Part shown: piece by piece, positions 32,823 to 42,102 of the stretch
Numbering within the stretch: position 1 is the stretch's first letter
Layout of the letters: the number at the start of each line of letters is the position of its first letter
Origin: Chitinophagales bacterium
Lineage (GTDB): Bacteria > Bacteroidota > Bacteroidia > Chitinophagales > LD1
Direction: 5' to 3'
Assembly (NCBI GenBank): GCA_026129525.1
Contig: JAHCHW010000002.1
Location: 1 to 64,000, forward strand
Length of the DNA: 64,000 nucleotides
Position numbers and translations under genes: made by a program
The notes under the pieces: generated by a model
What the model was told of the DNA's origin: nothing
The model's database searches: none
The model's input: the letters and a program-made list of their open reading frames with translations, nothing else

Positions 32823-32830
32823 TATGTTTG
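32823..32830 (+). promoter_or_regulatory. -7 promoter box of the C10 protease gene
   Basis: TATGTTTG matches TAnnTTTG. It follows the terminator and lies 31 bases before the start, so the protease gene is an independent transcription unit. Confidence 0.65.
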
Positions 32831-32861
32831 AATTATTATTACTTAACCAAAATAGATAACC

Positions 32862-35471
32862 ATGAGAAAGTATTACCTCTTCAGCCTGATGCTTACAGTA
32901 ACGGTGTTGCTGTTTGCAAAAGATGTAAACAAAGCGGATGCTGAAAAAGTAGCCCGCAACTTTTACCAACTTAACACCAACAAGCAAGTAGAAACTGTAG
33001 CAGTAACAGTTGAGTTAACCACCAAACAAGGGGTGGGCAGAAGCAGCGATGGCAAACCCGTTTACTACATTTTCGACATGAACAATGGCGAAGGTTTTGT
33101 AATTGTTGCAGGCGATGATTTAGTGCAGCCTGTGCTCGGTTACAGCACCGAAGGCAGATTTACGATTGAAAATCTTTCGCCCGCAACTGCCAAATGGATG
33201 GAGATGTATGAGAAGGAGATTGTGTACGTAAAAGAAAATGTAACTGAAACTACGGATGAAATTACCCGCCAGTGGCAAAGTTATTTGAACGGTTATTTTC
33301 CCGATGGCGGTGAAAGAGGAGCCACAGCGGTTAATCCGCTTTGCCAGGCAAAATGGAATCAGGCACCGCACGAAAACGGACTTTGCCCTTTCGATAATCA
33401 ATACAACCAGCGCACTGTTACAGGCTGCGTGGCTACGGCTATGGCTATAATTATGAAATACTGGGCATACCCTTCGCAGGGTACAGGGTTTCATTCGTAC
33501 AATCATCAGAAATACGGCACACACTCTGCAAACTTTGGCAGTGCTACGTACAACTGGGCGCAGATGCCTAATGTGCTTTCTTCTGCCAACAGCGAGGTAG
33601 CAAAAATTATGTACCACTGCGGGGTATCGGTTGAAATGAACTACGGTGTGGCGGCAACGGGCGGAAGTTCGGCTTATGTGGTTTCGAGCCAGTCGCCCAA
33701 GCAAGCTTGCTCGGAGTATTGTTACAAAACTTATTTCGGTTACGACCCTGCAACACTGCAAGGAGTGGTTCGCCAAAACTACACGCAAACAAACTGGATA
33801 AATCTTTTAAAGAACGAATTAGATAACAATCGTCCTGTTCAATATGCAGGTTTTGGCAGCGGTGGCGGACATACCTGGGTTTGCGATGGCTACGATAACA
33901 ACAACTTTTTCCATCAAAACTGGGGTTGGGGCGGTAACAGCGATGGTTTCTTTTCGTTGAACAGTCTTGACCCTACCTCACTTGGTGCAGGTGGCGGAAC
34001 AGGCGGATTTAACAGCGGACAGCAGGCAGTAATTGGCATTAAACCTCTTGGCGGGGGCGGTGGTGGTGGAGGCGGTGGCGGCACCATTAATCAGGATGGC
34101 ATTCAGTTGTATGCTGCCACAACCATTAGCGCCAATCCGGTGCAAGCCAAAAGTGCATTTACAGTTAACGCCACCATTGCAAATTCAGGATCAACCAACT
34201 TTACGGGCGATTTTGCTGCTGCCATATTCAACAGCAACGGTGTGTTTGTTGATTTTATTCAGGAATTTACCAACCAAACCGCACAGGCAGGGTACTACTA
34301 CAATGTTCCGTTTACAACCAACAGCTTAGACGTTGTGCCCGGCACTTACATTATCGGTCTGTTCTACAAAAACGGCAGCAATAATTATTCACTCATCAAT
34401 CCTTCCAGTTATGCTAATCCGGTTTCTATAACCGTTACCGGTCCGCCTAATGCTATTGAGATGTACAGCGGCAGTACGGTAAACCCAACCACTCCGGTAA
34501 AAAATCAATCGTTTACGGTAAGCACACAAATTGCCAATATGGGTAGCACCAACTTCACCGGTTGGCTGAGTGCCGATTTGCATGACATGGAAGGCAACTG
34601 GATAGCTACTATTGAGGAAATTTCGAATGTTAGTATGCAGGCAGGTTACTACTACAATGTGCAGTTTGGCACCAACGGTATGAATGTTGACCCGGGCACC
34701 TACTACATTGCTTACTGGAGTTCAACCAACGGCACCAATTGGACCTTGGTTTACGGGCAGCAACACCCTAACCCTATTGAAGTTACCATTACCGGTCAAC
34801 CTATTAGCCCTGACATGTACGAAACCAACAACACCGCTAACACTGCTTATGCGCTCAACGTAAATTTTAGCGGAAACAATGCAAGCGTTTCTACACCGGG
34901 TGCCAATATGCACATCGGAAACGATTACGATTACTTTAAAGTTAACCTCCCATCGGGAACCAACTACTCCATTATTGCACGTGTGCACGACAGCTATAAC
35001 AGCGGCAACGGCAACAATTACACCAACGATGTGCAGTTCAGTTATCAGGTAAATGGAGGAACACAAAGCGATGCCTATGATGATGTGATGCCCGGACACA
35101 TTTTTGTGCAAAACGGGGGAACAGTTATATTTTTTGTATCGAATTATTTTTCAGGAACAACAGGTACATACTTGCTCGAATTACAAATTGCCCGCGGGCA
35201 AAACGTAGGAATACAGGAAGAAACGCTTACCAATGCCGTTATCTTCCCTAACCCTGCCAACGATTTTGTTTGGGTTGATGCGGCAGGCATACAGGGCAAC
35301 TACACGGTAGAAGTATTCAATCAGGTTGGGCAAAAAGTAATGGAAGATAAAGGCACGAGTAGAACCAATTTCATACGCTCCGATGTTAGCACTTTACCAA
35401 CCGGCATTTACAACCTGCTGCTTAAATCGGGCAATACAGTGGCAAAAGGAAAACTTGTAAAAGCAGAATAA
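32862..35471 (+). CDS. C10-family cysteine protease with T9SS domain
   Basis: 869 residues. The signal peptide is short (about 1-20). The pro-region (about 21-150) contains ADAEKVARNFYQLN, seen in streptopain-type prodomains. In the catalytic domain, C189 sits in VTGCVATAMAIIMKYW and H337 in GSGGGHTWVCDGYD, with QNWGWGG following; this is the C10 (streptopain/interpain) order. A run of 10 glycines links it to two similar beta domains (about 410-530 and 531-648, both with GYYYNVPFT or GYYYNVQFG), then a PPC-like domain and a T9SS tail (790-869, FPNPANDF). The secreted enzyme is expected to degrade host or environmental protein. The glycine run is encoded by imperfect GGN repeats that could slip. 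Confidence 0.9.
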   Translation: MRKYYLFSLMLTVTVLLFAKDVNKADAEKVARNFYQLNTNKQVETVAVTVELTTKQGVGRSSDGKPVYYIFDMNNGEGFVIVAGDDLVQPVLGYSTEGRFTIENLSPATAKWMEMYEKEIVYVKENVTETTDEITRQWQSYLNGYFPDGGERGATAVNPLCQAKWNQAPHENGLCPFDNQYNQRTVTGCVATAMAIIMKYWAYPSQGTGFHSYNHQKYGTHSANFGSATYNWAQMPNVLSSANSEVAKIMYHCGVSVEMNYGVAATGGSSAYVVSSQSPKQACSEYCYKTYFGYDPATLQGVVRQNYTQTNWINLLKNELDNNRPVQYAGFGSGGGHTWVCDGYDNNNFFHQNWGWGGNSDGFFSLNSLDPTSLGAGGGTGGFNSGQQAVIGIKPLGGGGGGGGGGGTINQDGIQLYAATTISANPVQAKSAFTVNATIANSGSTNFTGDFAAAIFNSNGVFVDFIQEFTNQTAQAGYYYNVPFTTNSLDVVPGTYIIGLFYKNGSNNYSLINPSSYANPVSITVTGPPNAIEMYSGSTVNPTTPVKNQSFTVSTQIANMGSTNFTGWLSADLHDMEGNWIATIEEISNVSMQAGYYYNVQFGTNGMNVDPGTYYIAYWSSTNGTNWTLVYGQQHPNPIEVTITGQPISPDMYETNNTANTAYALNVNFSGNNASVSTPGANMHIGNDYDYFKVNLPSGTNYSIIARVHDSYNSGNGNNYTNDVQFSYQVNGGTQSDAYDDVMPGHIFVQNGGTVIFFVSNYFSGTTGTYLLELQIARGQNVGIQEETLTNAVIFPNPANDFVWVDAAGIQGNYTVEVFNQVGQKVMEDKGTSRTNFIRSDVSTLPTGIYNLLLKSGNTVAKGKLVKAE

Positions 35472-35980
35472 TGAAACGCCTTGCACTTATCACCAACACA
35501 GCGGTAGTTGCAGCTGTGTTGGTTTTTGTTTTTCAGAGTTGCAAAACGAAAAAAACAAGCAAAAACGATGAAACTCTTTACGCCCGCGAACCTGCCGTAG
35601 TTTACAAAACCAAAAAAGATTACAGCACGTACGTTCCGGTTACGCTCAACAGCACAAAAACAGAAATAGTTGCTTACCCTTCGCCTAAAGATGTATTCTA
35701 CAAAGGAAAATTGGCTTACCCTGTTAAGTTAGAAAACAGCTATTGGTTAGATAACCGCGGCATAGGCGTTAACTCTGCCTTTTTGAACATTACGTACGAT
35801 GCGTATTCCAAATTAGAAACTGCGCCACCTCTTTCCGAATTGTTTAGCAGTATAATTGACAGCGACCCGTTTGTTGAAATTTACAATATCGGTAACCGCG
35901 ACCGTTTTACAGATGAAACAAAAGAGATAAACAAGTTGATTAAGGCGGGAAAGTTGAGTGAGTTTAAAAAAATAAAATAA
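35471..35980 (+). CDS. Small lipoprotein, unknown function
   Basis: 169 residues. The ATG shares one base with the protease stop (TAATG), suggesting translational coupling. The N-terminus has a hydrophobic stretch then LVFVFQSCKTKK, a plausible lipobox with the lipid-bearing Cys at about residue 24. The remainder is basic and Tyr/Lys-rich with no motif I recognise. A link to the protease (maturation, inhibition or anchoring) is suggested only by the shared transcript. Confidence 0.65.
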   Translation: MKRLALITNTAVVAAVLVFVFQSCKTKKTSKNDETLYAREPAVVYKTKKDYSTYVPVTLNSTKTEIVAYPSPKDVFYKGKLAYPVKLENSYWLDNRGIGVNSAFLNITYDAYSKLETAPPLSELFSSIIDSDPFVEIYNIGNRDRFTDETKEINKLIKAGKLSEFKKIK

Positions 35981-35981
35981 A

Positions 35982-36015
35982 AAGGGTTTCGGTAGAACAA
36001 TCTGCCGAAACCCTT
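35982..36015 (-). terminator. Intrinsic terminator of the tRNA-Arg transcript
   Basis: A 15-base inverted repeat (AAGGGTTTCGGTAGA against TCTGCCGAAACCCTT, one wobble) with an ACAA loop. On the minus strand it is followed by a T-rich run (complement of 35966-35981), so it ends the tRNA transcript. It may also stop plus-strand transcription from the lipoprotein gene, although no T-run follows that side. Confidence 0.85.
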
Positions 36016-36033
36016 ACCACTGCTTACAAGTTG

Positions 36034-36107
36034 TGATCCCGAAGGGATTCGAACCCCTGACCCACAGCTTAGAAGGCTGTTGCTCTATCCAGCTGAGCTA
36101 CGGGACC
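36034..36107 (-). tRNA. tRNA-Arg (anticodon TCT)
   Basis: A 74-base cloverleaf on the minus strand. The acceptor stem GGTCCCG pairs with CGGGATC. The D-arm AGCTCAGCTGGATAGAGC, the anticodon loop CTTCTAA with TCT, and GGTTCGAATCC for the T-loop are all present. The CCA end is not encoded, as is usual here. The downstream terminator is at 35982. Confidence 0.95.
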
Positions 36108-36166
36108 ATTTTTTGCGCGGCAAAAATAATTTTTTCGCTGATGTTTTTGGTAATAGCCAGCTATGC

Positions 36167-37402
36167 TTAATCCTTTTGCATGCGACTCATTCGCTGCAAA
36201 AGCGTGGGGTGCGAGTAATTTACCAACACATAAGCCGGATGCGGCAGCAAGTTGCTGAGATGGTTAACCGAAAGTTTTTTCAGCGAACTGATAAGCGGCT
36301 CGGCACCGTAAGTTTGTTTGGCATAGGCATCGGCTTCGTATTCGTTTTTGCGAGAGAACACGTTCATCAGCAAACCGGTTATGAGCGATACAGGGGAATA
36401 CAACAGCGAAAAAGTAATGAGGGATAAATGAAAATTGTTTTGCTCTGCACCCAGTACTTGTGCCATTAAGGGATTACCCGCCAGCCAGCCGAAAAGGAAA
36501 AACATTACACCCATTTGCGCTACAGACACTACCATTGACTGCAACACATGTTTGCGTTTGTAGTGCCCCACCTCATGTGCCAACACAGCGGTAATTTCTT
36601 CTACCGTTAAATCTTTTATCAGGGTATCGTACAGCACAATATTCTTTTTGGGACCAATACCGCTGAAAAAGGCATTCGCCTTGCTGCTTCGCTTAGAACC
36701 GTCCATCACCAAAATATTGGTAAGCGGAAAATTTACCTTTTGAGCGTAGGCTTCAATGGAAGTTCTCAGTTCGCCTGCTTCCAACGGCACTAATTTGTTG
36801 AACAGTGGCAACAGCCAATTGGTGTAAAACATGGCAAAGAATACCGAAACCACCGCCACCACTATCCAAGCTGCTATCCAAAATCTATCGCCCAGCAACA
36901 GAAACAAATAAGTAAGCAATGCCAAAATGCCTCCGCCTAAAACCACCGTCAACAGCAAGCCTTTCAGTTTATCGGCAACAAAGGTTTGGGGAGTGGTTTT
37001 GTTGAATCCGAATTGCTGTTCAATTACAAAGGTGTGATACACATCAAAAGGCAATGACAACACCGAAGAACCTGCACCAATAATTCCGAAGAAAATGAGC
37101 GTTTGCAGTATCGGTGCTTCGGAAAAGGAGCGGGCAATTCCGTCAACCCAGGCAAAGCCGCCAAATACCAAAAAACCGAGCGACACCACAAACGACAGTG
37201 TGGCGGTTAGCGCCCCAAAGCGGAAGTTTACACGGGCATACTCGCGGGCTTCGGCATACTTTGCCGGTTCGTACAGGTTTTTTACTTCATCGGGCAATGG
37301 CTTGTTCCAAGTTTGCAGATTGAGGTATGCCAATACTTTCGACAATACAAATTCAAATACTATAAAGCCTACTATGAACCCAAGAACCAAGTTTGCTGTC
37401 AT
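36167..37402 (-). CDS. M48-family membrane metalloprotease (Ste24/CAAX-protease-like)
   Basis: 411 residues from the ATG at 37402, where TANLVLGFIVGFIVFEFVLS starts a first membrane helix; the frame is open further upstream but without sense. The zinc site is VLAHEVGHYKRKH (HExxH), and the downstream ligand is in KNEYEADAYA (ExxxD). Several further helices (about 65-90, 105-130, 145-175 and 180-205) and PLPDEVKNLYEPAKYAEAREYAR near the N-terminus match the Ste24p branch rather than HtpX. It probably degrades or processes membrane proteins at the inner membrane. Confidence 0.9.
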   Translation of the reverse strand: MTANLVLGFIVGFIVFEFVLSKVLAYLNLQTWNKPLPDEVKNLYEPAKYAEAREYARVNFRFGALTATLSFVVSLGFLVFGGFAWVDGIARSFSEAPILQTLIFFGIIGAGSSVLSLPFDVYHTFVIEQQFGFNKTTPQTFVADKLKGLLLTVVLGGGILALLTYLFLLLGDRFWIAAWIVVAVVSVFFAMFYTNWLLPLFNKLVPLEAGELRTSIEAYAQKVNFPLTNILVMDGSKRSSKANAFFSGIGPKKNIVLYDTLIKDLTVEEITAVLAHEVGHYKRKHVLQSMVVSVAQMGVMFFLFGWLAGNPLMAQVLGAEQNNFHLSLITFSLLYSPVSLITGLLMNVFSRKNEYEADAYAKQTYGAEPLISSLKKLSVNHLSNLLPHPAYVLVNYSHPTLLQRMSRMQKD

Positions 37403-37621
37403 TCTGAAAAATTTCGGGCGAAGGTAATGGGAAGCCGGAAAGCGATTATGAGTAGAACGGAAAAATAAACTTAGTTTGACGACACAAAGCAACCATTTTT
37501 GGTGAAACGCGGAGGTATTTTGACAGTACCCCTACCGCTAAAAAGGTATTGGCGCAAAACCGATATGGCTGGCGGAAACGAAGATTTGCGCGACCGTAAG
37601 CAGGGTTTGCACGACTGTAAA

Positions 37622-38839
37622 CTACCAAGCCTTCTTTAAATTCAATCCGCACTCTTTTAAAATGCTTAATGCAAGGCTTTGTTTGTGCACTTCATCGGCA
37701 CCGTCCCATATACGTGCCCCACGCTCATGCCGGTAAATGGCAGTTAGGATGGTATCATCGCTTAGCCCTAAGGCACCATGCACTTGTATAGCTCTGTCAA
37801 GCACTTTAAGCATAATATTGGCGGTGTAAAATTTAATGGCAGAAACACGATTACGTACATTGGCAGCACCATACAAATCAATTTGATGGGCGGTATCCAG
37901 CACCAGCAAACGTGCGGCATCAATTTCGGCACGGCTTTCGGCAATAAACCCTTGTATGAGTTGCTTTTCGCCCAGCATTTTACCTTCTTCTAATTCGCGT
38001 GTGGCAGCATAGCGGCACATCATATCAAAGACCCGATTCGAAATTCCAACCCAACGCATACAGTGGTGGATGCGTCCGGGTCCTAAACGTTCTTGCGCCA
38101 GTTTAAAACCTTCGCCTTCTTCGCCTATTCGGTAACTAAGGGGCACCCGGCAATTTTCGTAGCGAATTTCGGCATGGCTCGCCCAACCTTCGCCTGCTTC
38201 GCCAAAGAGTGAAACATTACGCACCAAATTAAAGCCGGGGGTATTGGTGGGCACAAGAATCATAGCGGCACGTTTGTGGGGAGCAGCATCGGGGTTGGTT
38301 ACCGCCATTACAATGGCAAAAGCTGCGCCATCGGCTCCGCTGGTAAACCATTTATGCCCGTTAATAACATATTCGTTTCCATCCTTAACCGCAGTAGTGC
38401 CTAAGCGAACAGGGTTGCTGCCGGCAAACTCAGGCTCGGTCATGCTGAAACAACTTCGTGTTTTACCTTCGAGCAAGGGCAGAAGAAATTGTTGTTTGAT
38501 TTCGTTGGAAGCAAAGCGGCTAAGCAGTTCCATGTTGCCTATGTCGGGTGCCTGACAGTTAAAGGTGTAATGCCCGAACAATGGAGCGTAGGCAAGTGTT
38601 TCGCTTATCTGTCCAAACTCGCAAAGGGTTAGCCCAAGTCCGCCTTCGATTTTGGGGAGATGCAATCCCCACAAACCGGCTTTATGCACTTTTTTGCGCT
38701 TGGCTTCGAGAAGAGCAGCCGTTTCGTTCCACTTGCGTTTGTAATGGTCTTGCTCTAACGGCAGCAGTTCTTCTTCCACAAACTGTTTCACTTTTGGTAA
38801 CAGTTGCTTTGTTCTTTCGGTGGCAAAAATTCCTTCCAT
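37622..38839 (-). CDS. Acyl-CoA dehydrogenase (ACAD10/11-like)
   Basis: 405 residues from the ATG at 38839. Landmarks are CFSMTEPEFAGSNP (FAD/substrate loop), VINGHKWFTSGADGA, RLGPGRIHHCMRWVG and QVHGALGLSDDTILTAIYRHERGARIWDGADEVHK. The last of these is the flavin-binding C-terminal end of the family, with D-E-V-H where many members have T-x-E-I. The sequence style fits the ACAD10/11 branch, which acts on long or branched acyl-CoA. It is cytoplasmic and minus-strand, 219 bases upstream of the M48 gene. The 219-base gap holds no gene that I see. Confidence 0.9.
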   Translation of the reverse strand: MEGIFATERTKQLLPKVKQFVEEELLPLEQDHYKRKWNETAALLEAKRKKVHKAGLWGLHLPKIEGGLGLTLCEFGQISETLAYAPLFGHYTFNCQAPDIGNMELLSRFASNEIKQQFLLPLLEGKTRSCFSMTEPEFAGSNPVRLGTTAVKDGNEYVINGHKWFTSGADGAAFAIVMAVTNPDAAPHKRAAMILVPTNTPGFNLVRNVSLFGEAGEGWASHAEIRYENCRVPLSYRIGEEGEGFKLAQERLGPGRIHHCMRWVGISNRVFDMMCRYAATRELEEGKMLGEKQLIQGFIAESRAEIDAARLLVLDTAHQIDLYGAANVRNRVSAIKFYTANIMLKVLDRAIQVHGALGLSDDTILTAIYRHERGARIWDGADEVHKQSLALSILKECGLNLKKAW

Positions 38840-38898
38840 AAAAAAGAGTTGAGGTAAATGCAATGTTACACGAAAAGCGGGATGATTATTATAAAAGC

Positions 38899-38930
38899 AA
38901 AAGCGACACAGAATGAACCGTGTCGCTTTT
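38899..38930 (-). terminator. Stem-loop terminator between minus-strand genes
   Basis: A perfect 11-base inverted repeat (AAAAGCGACAC/GTGTCGCTTTT) with a 10-base loop. On the minus strand it continues into TTTGCTTTTAT, so it likely ends the small exported gene at 38975-39370 and separates it from the acyl-CoA dehydrogenase. Confidence 0.8.
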
Positions 38931-38974
38931 CGTTGTTTGTTTAAGGACGCCTGCAAGCAAGCGCCCCTGTATGT

Positions 38975-39370
38975 TTACGGCTGTTTTACATTCAAATTAG
39001 CCGATGTGAGATAAACTCCGTTTTCGTTGTAAACTTTTACGCGGTAAGTGCCGGGGTCGTAAAAGGTAACTTTTTTCCATGCAAAGTCCCAGTTGGGTTC
39101 AACATACTGCGGCAACTTAGATACTTCCGTTTCTTTTCCGTTTTCATCAACAAAAAAGATGCGATACTCTACCTGCATGGCGTTTAGCTTTTCATCACAG
39201 TTAACCAAAATTTTTACCGGATTACCTGCTTTATCGGAAGCCGTAATAGTGTTTGAAGCATCCTGCGCTTTCCCTTCGGTACTTACTTCCTTACAAAACG
39301 TAAGGCTGTATTGAGCAAACATTGTTTGAGCAGCAATGATGAGTGCAATTACAAAAAGTCCTTTTTTCAT
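38975..39370 (-). CDS. Small exported protein of unknown function
   Basis: 131 residues from the ATG at 39370, the first codon of a clean signal peptide (MKKGLFVIALIIAAQTMFAQ). The mature part is one beta domain with YRIFFVDENGKETEVSK and DPGTYRVKVYNENGVYL, and has the feel of an Ig-like or CARDB-type fold. No family is claimed. It is single, with its own terminator. Confidence 0.65.
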   Translation of the reverse strand: MKKGLFVIALIIAAQTMFAQYSLTFCKEVSTEGKAQDASNTITASDKAGNPVKILVNCDEKLNAMQVEYRIFFVDENGKETEVSKLPQYVEPNWDFAWKKVTFYDPGTYRVKVYNENGVYLTSANLNVKQP

Positions 39371-39590
39371 GGTTTTACAGTTGGTTACGAAAATACTTGT
39401 GTCCAAAGGCAGCACACTGCCTTGTTTTCATCGCTACAGTGTAGATAACTATTGAATACTCTACACAACAGCAACTGTAGTGTTATACGAATTGGACGAA
39501 AAAGGTTTCGGATTGCAAACAAAGAACTACCACAACGGGCGTACAAAAAACGTACCACAGATTTATATTAGGTTTTATACAGGCAACTTG

Positions 39591-39598
39591 TACATTTG
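39591..39598 (+). promoter_or_regulatory. -7 promoter box of the PspC gene
   Basis: TACATTTG matches TAnnTTTG and is 16 bases before the ATG at 39615. The preceding 170 bases contain nothing else recognisable. Confidence 0.6.
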
Positions 39599-39614
39599 AA
39601 CAAAAGAACAAACC

Positions 39615-39797
39615 ATGCAAAAGAAACTTACGAAATCAGCCGAACGGAAATTGTTTGGAGTATGCGGTGGACTTGCCGAATACTTTGATGTTGACCCTAC
39701 GCTTATACGTGTAGCCTTTCTGGTAGCTTTGCTGGGTTTTGGAACAGGGCTATTGCTATACATTGTATTGGCGATTGTAATGCCCGACCCTGCCTAA
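39615..39797 (+). CDS. PspC-domain membrane protein
   Basis: 60 residues. RKLFGVCGGLAEYFDVDPTL is the PspC signature, followed by one membrane helix (about 32-55, VAFLVALLGFGTGLLLYIVL) and MPDPA. Full-length PspC of the phage-shock system has a C-terminal extension, but this stand-alone form is common in Bacteroidota. It may sense envelope stress. Its stop is immediately followed by the convergent stop of the DUF1254 gene with no intervening bases. Confidence 0.92.
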   Translation: MQKKLTKSAERKLFGVCGGLAEYFDVDPTLIRVAFLVALLGFGTGLLLYIVLAIVMPDPA

Positions 39798-40331
39798 CTA
39801 CATTTCAGCAATCATTAGCTTACGCTGAATTTCTGCTGCTTGCTTTAAATGCACCGAATCGGTTACCAGCAAGCGCATTAAAATGCTTCCCTGTTTTGTT
39901 TTGGCTTGTACGGTAAAATAACGATTAGCATTATTGGCAAGTTTACTTGAATTATTTGCCGTTAATCTGATTTTGTAACTACCTGTTACTCCCGTTTGGT
40001 TATTGATTACACGGTATGGTTGTAAATTATTTCCGTAAAAACCGATACAGGCATACTGCGAGGTATCGGGAAACTCTCCTGTTAACACTACATCGTGCTC
40101 GCTTACATCGTAAAAAATTACCGAGTACACAAAATCGGGATTAGGCAACACTACCCTGCGCAGTTTTGCATCGGTTTTGGGAGGGCTTATAACCGTATTA
40201 AGAGGCTTGCGCGAAAGCACTTTTGCCAACCCAAAAAGTACATTGGGCAGGTAAGCAATTAAAAGATATTGGATAAGGTAAACCAACATGCCAAACACCA
40301 CTCCATATATGATCAACTTCGCCTTCTTCAT
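39798..40331 (-). CDS. DUF1254-type membrane-anchored protein
   Basis: 177 residues. It has one N-terminal helix (about 5-28) and a soluble part starting around 50. PNPDFVYSVIFYDVSEHDVVLTG corresponds to the DUF1254 core (N-x-D-x-x-Y-S...D). The protein is only the DUF1254 half of what is usually one long polypeptide. It starts inside the stop of the DUF1214 gene (ATGA overlap), so the two are co-translated and probably act as a complex. Function of the family is unknown. Confidence 0.72.
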   Translation of the reverse strand: MKKAKLIIYGVVFGMLVYLIQYLLIAYLPNVLFGLAKVLSRKPLNTVISPPKTDAKLRRVVLPNPDFVYSVIFYDVSEHDVVLTGEFPDTSQYACIGFYGNNLQPYRVINNQTGVTGSYKIRLTANNSSKLANNANRYFTVQAKTKQGSILMRLLVTDSVHLKQAAEIQRKLMIAEM

Positions 40332-40906
40332 TCTATTCCCATTTTAGTAATGGAAGGAAGGGGTGTAGTACTCAGTTCCTTTAAGTATTCCTTTTCGCCT
40401 TTGTAAATACGCAGCAGTAAATTGAAACGGGCATTAGTTGGCGTTGGCAGCCAATTGCCGTTATGCTTCGTTGGCGAAAGAATAATGGTAAAGTTACCGG
40501 TAGTGTCGGTTTTAATATTCGAATAGTTAAAAGAATATCTGCTCGCCTCATTGGGAATAAGGAAAAGGTCTTTACCATAAGCGGTAATGCTCCAATATTT
40601 TGCTTTGATAAGGTTAATGTTTCCGCTGATGCGGTAATCGTTGGCGGTATGCAGCAGGTTTCCGTCAACATCTCGTTGAGCAAACAGGTAAACAGCTTCT
40701 TCGGATGGAAAGGCGTACATAGCAAGCAAGGTAACCTGTGCGGTAATCAGGTTATCTCTGCCTAATGGCAAATCGGTAGTGCCCATCCAGTTTCCGTTCT
40801 TAAAAAGCGCACTACTGTTTTCGTAACTGAATATTCTGAATGCTGCAATAGCAGTACCCAACACTATTGCCAACAGAACAAGCAGTATATACTTCCACGT
40901 GTTCAT
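40328..40906 (-). CDS. DUF1214-type membrane-anchored protein
   Basis: 192 residues with one N-terminal membrane helix (about 5-27). The signature YWSITAYGKDLFLIPNEASRYSFN, then FTIILSPTKHNGNWLPTPTNARFNLLLRIY is that of DUF1214. It is first in a two-gene unit with the DUF1254 protein. The same split, each half with its own anchor, is known in some proteobacteria, whereas most bacteria fuse them. Confidence 0.78.
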   Translation of the reverse strand: MNTWKYILLVLLAIVLGTAIAAFRIFSYENSSALFKNGNWMGTTDLPLGRDNLITAQVTLLAMYAFPSEEAVYLFAQRDVDGNLLHTANDYRISGNINLIKAKYWSITAYGKDLFLIPNEASRYSFNYSNIKTDTTGNFTIILSPTKHNGNWLPTPTNARFNLLLRIYKGEKEYLKELSTTPLPSITKMGIE

Positions 40907-40990
40907 TCATGGAAAGTAACTAAAATCCTTTGGGTGTGCTTTTGTATTGGTGTGTGTTACAACAAAAAGATAGTTATCCCTTCTCTACCA

Positions 40991-41851
40991 TTATCCTACC
41001 AATTGTTTCAACAAACCCTCATCGGTTCGCAAGTATTGCACAACCGTATCTTTCTTTTCCTCGGCTTCGCCTTTTTTGTTGGTGGTAATTAAATGGTTGG
41101 TGAATGTTAGAAACATGTTTTCATCGCCTTCGGAACGGTAACCTGTAATGCTCGAAAACCTGTCCTGCGCTTCGTTGCCTACCAAGTTGTTAATCACGGC
41201 ATAATCGCCTGACTCAACGGCACTTTTAAATGCTGCGGTATCTTCAATGTATTTCAATTTTACATCGAAGGTGCTTTCATCCATCCATGTGTTGTTTTTT
41301 TCGCTGAATGGATTTCCGGCATGTATGTATGTAAAGTAAACCGGAATACCGATAATCATGGCTGCTTCAATTATCCAAACCATCCATAACACAATACCGC
41401 TTACAGTAGCCGATTTAATGGAGAATGTGCCTATGTCGTTCAGGATTTTGGCTTCGGAAAACAGGCGAAGGGGGTCGGTAAAAACCGCCATGTAGTTATC
41501 AAGGCTGAACGATGTTTTTACAAAGTAGAGAACATTTCCGTCCACCCGCTCCATGAGCGATATAAAAAGTGCCCACTGCGAATACATGCCGACAAGTGCA
41601 GCAAAAAGCGCCACACCGGCCGCAATACCTTGATTGCGGATTTTACCTAATTTAACTAAGTAAGCTAATGCCAGGTACAAACCAAAGCCAAAACCCACTG
41701 TAATAAGCAAATTGAGATAAATAATGGGTATGAACCATTGCAGTGCAATGTAAACAATACTTAGTGCCACAGCAGCTATGCCGCCACCTATGGCTAAGGT
41801 AAGAATACTGTTAACAGGGGCTATGCCCGATGGTTTGTAGTATGTACTCAT
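40991..41851 (-). CDS. Multi-pass membrane protein of unknown function
   Basis: 286 residues. It has about four hydrophobic helices in the first two-thirds (residues about 17-38, 42-65, 75-98 and 145-175) and a soluble, acidic C-terminal 100 residues (WMDESTFDVKLKYIEDTAAF onward). No motif was recognised. It precedes the DUF1214 gene on the same strand by 84 bases and may be co-transcribed with it. The 251 bases on its other side, towards the dehydrogenase gene, contain no recognised gene. Confidence 0.65.
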   Translation of the reverse strand: MSTYYKPSGIAPVNSILTLAIGGGIAAVALSIVYIALQWFIPIIYLNLLITVGFGFGLYLALAYLVKLGKIRNQGIAAGVALFAALVGMYSQWALFISLMERVDGNVLYFVKTSFSLDNYMAVFTDPLRLFSEAKILNDIGTFSIKSATVSGIVLWMVWIIEAAMIIGIPVYFTYIHAGNPFSEKNNTWMDESTFDVKLKYIEDTAAFKSAVESGDYAVINNLVGNEAQDRFSSITGYRSEGDENMFLTFTNHLITTNKKGEAEEKKDTVVQYLRTDEGLLKQLVG

Positions 41852-42102
41852 GAGTAAGTTTTACTTAAATGTAAACCCTAAAATTGAAGCCGCAAATTTT
41901 TCTTCAAGCTATCGTTTTCAAAAGCGGGAACATCTAAACATCAACACAGGATATTTTACCGGACAATAGACCATGGGGGAACTGTTGCCAATCTTTCCTT
42001 TGTTTTAAAATGCATTAAAGACATGCTTTTGGACAGACAGATATTTTGAAATTCCAAAAAAAACCCTTTCACTTTGCCCCACTATAAAATTAAAACTACC
42101 CC

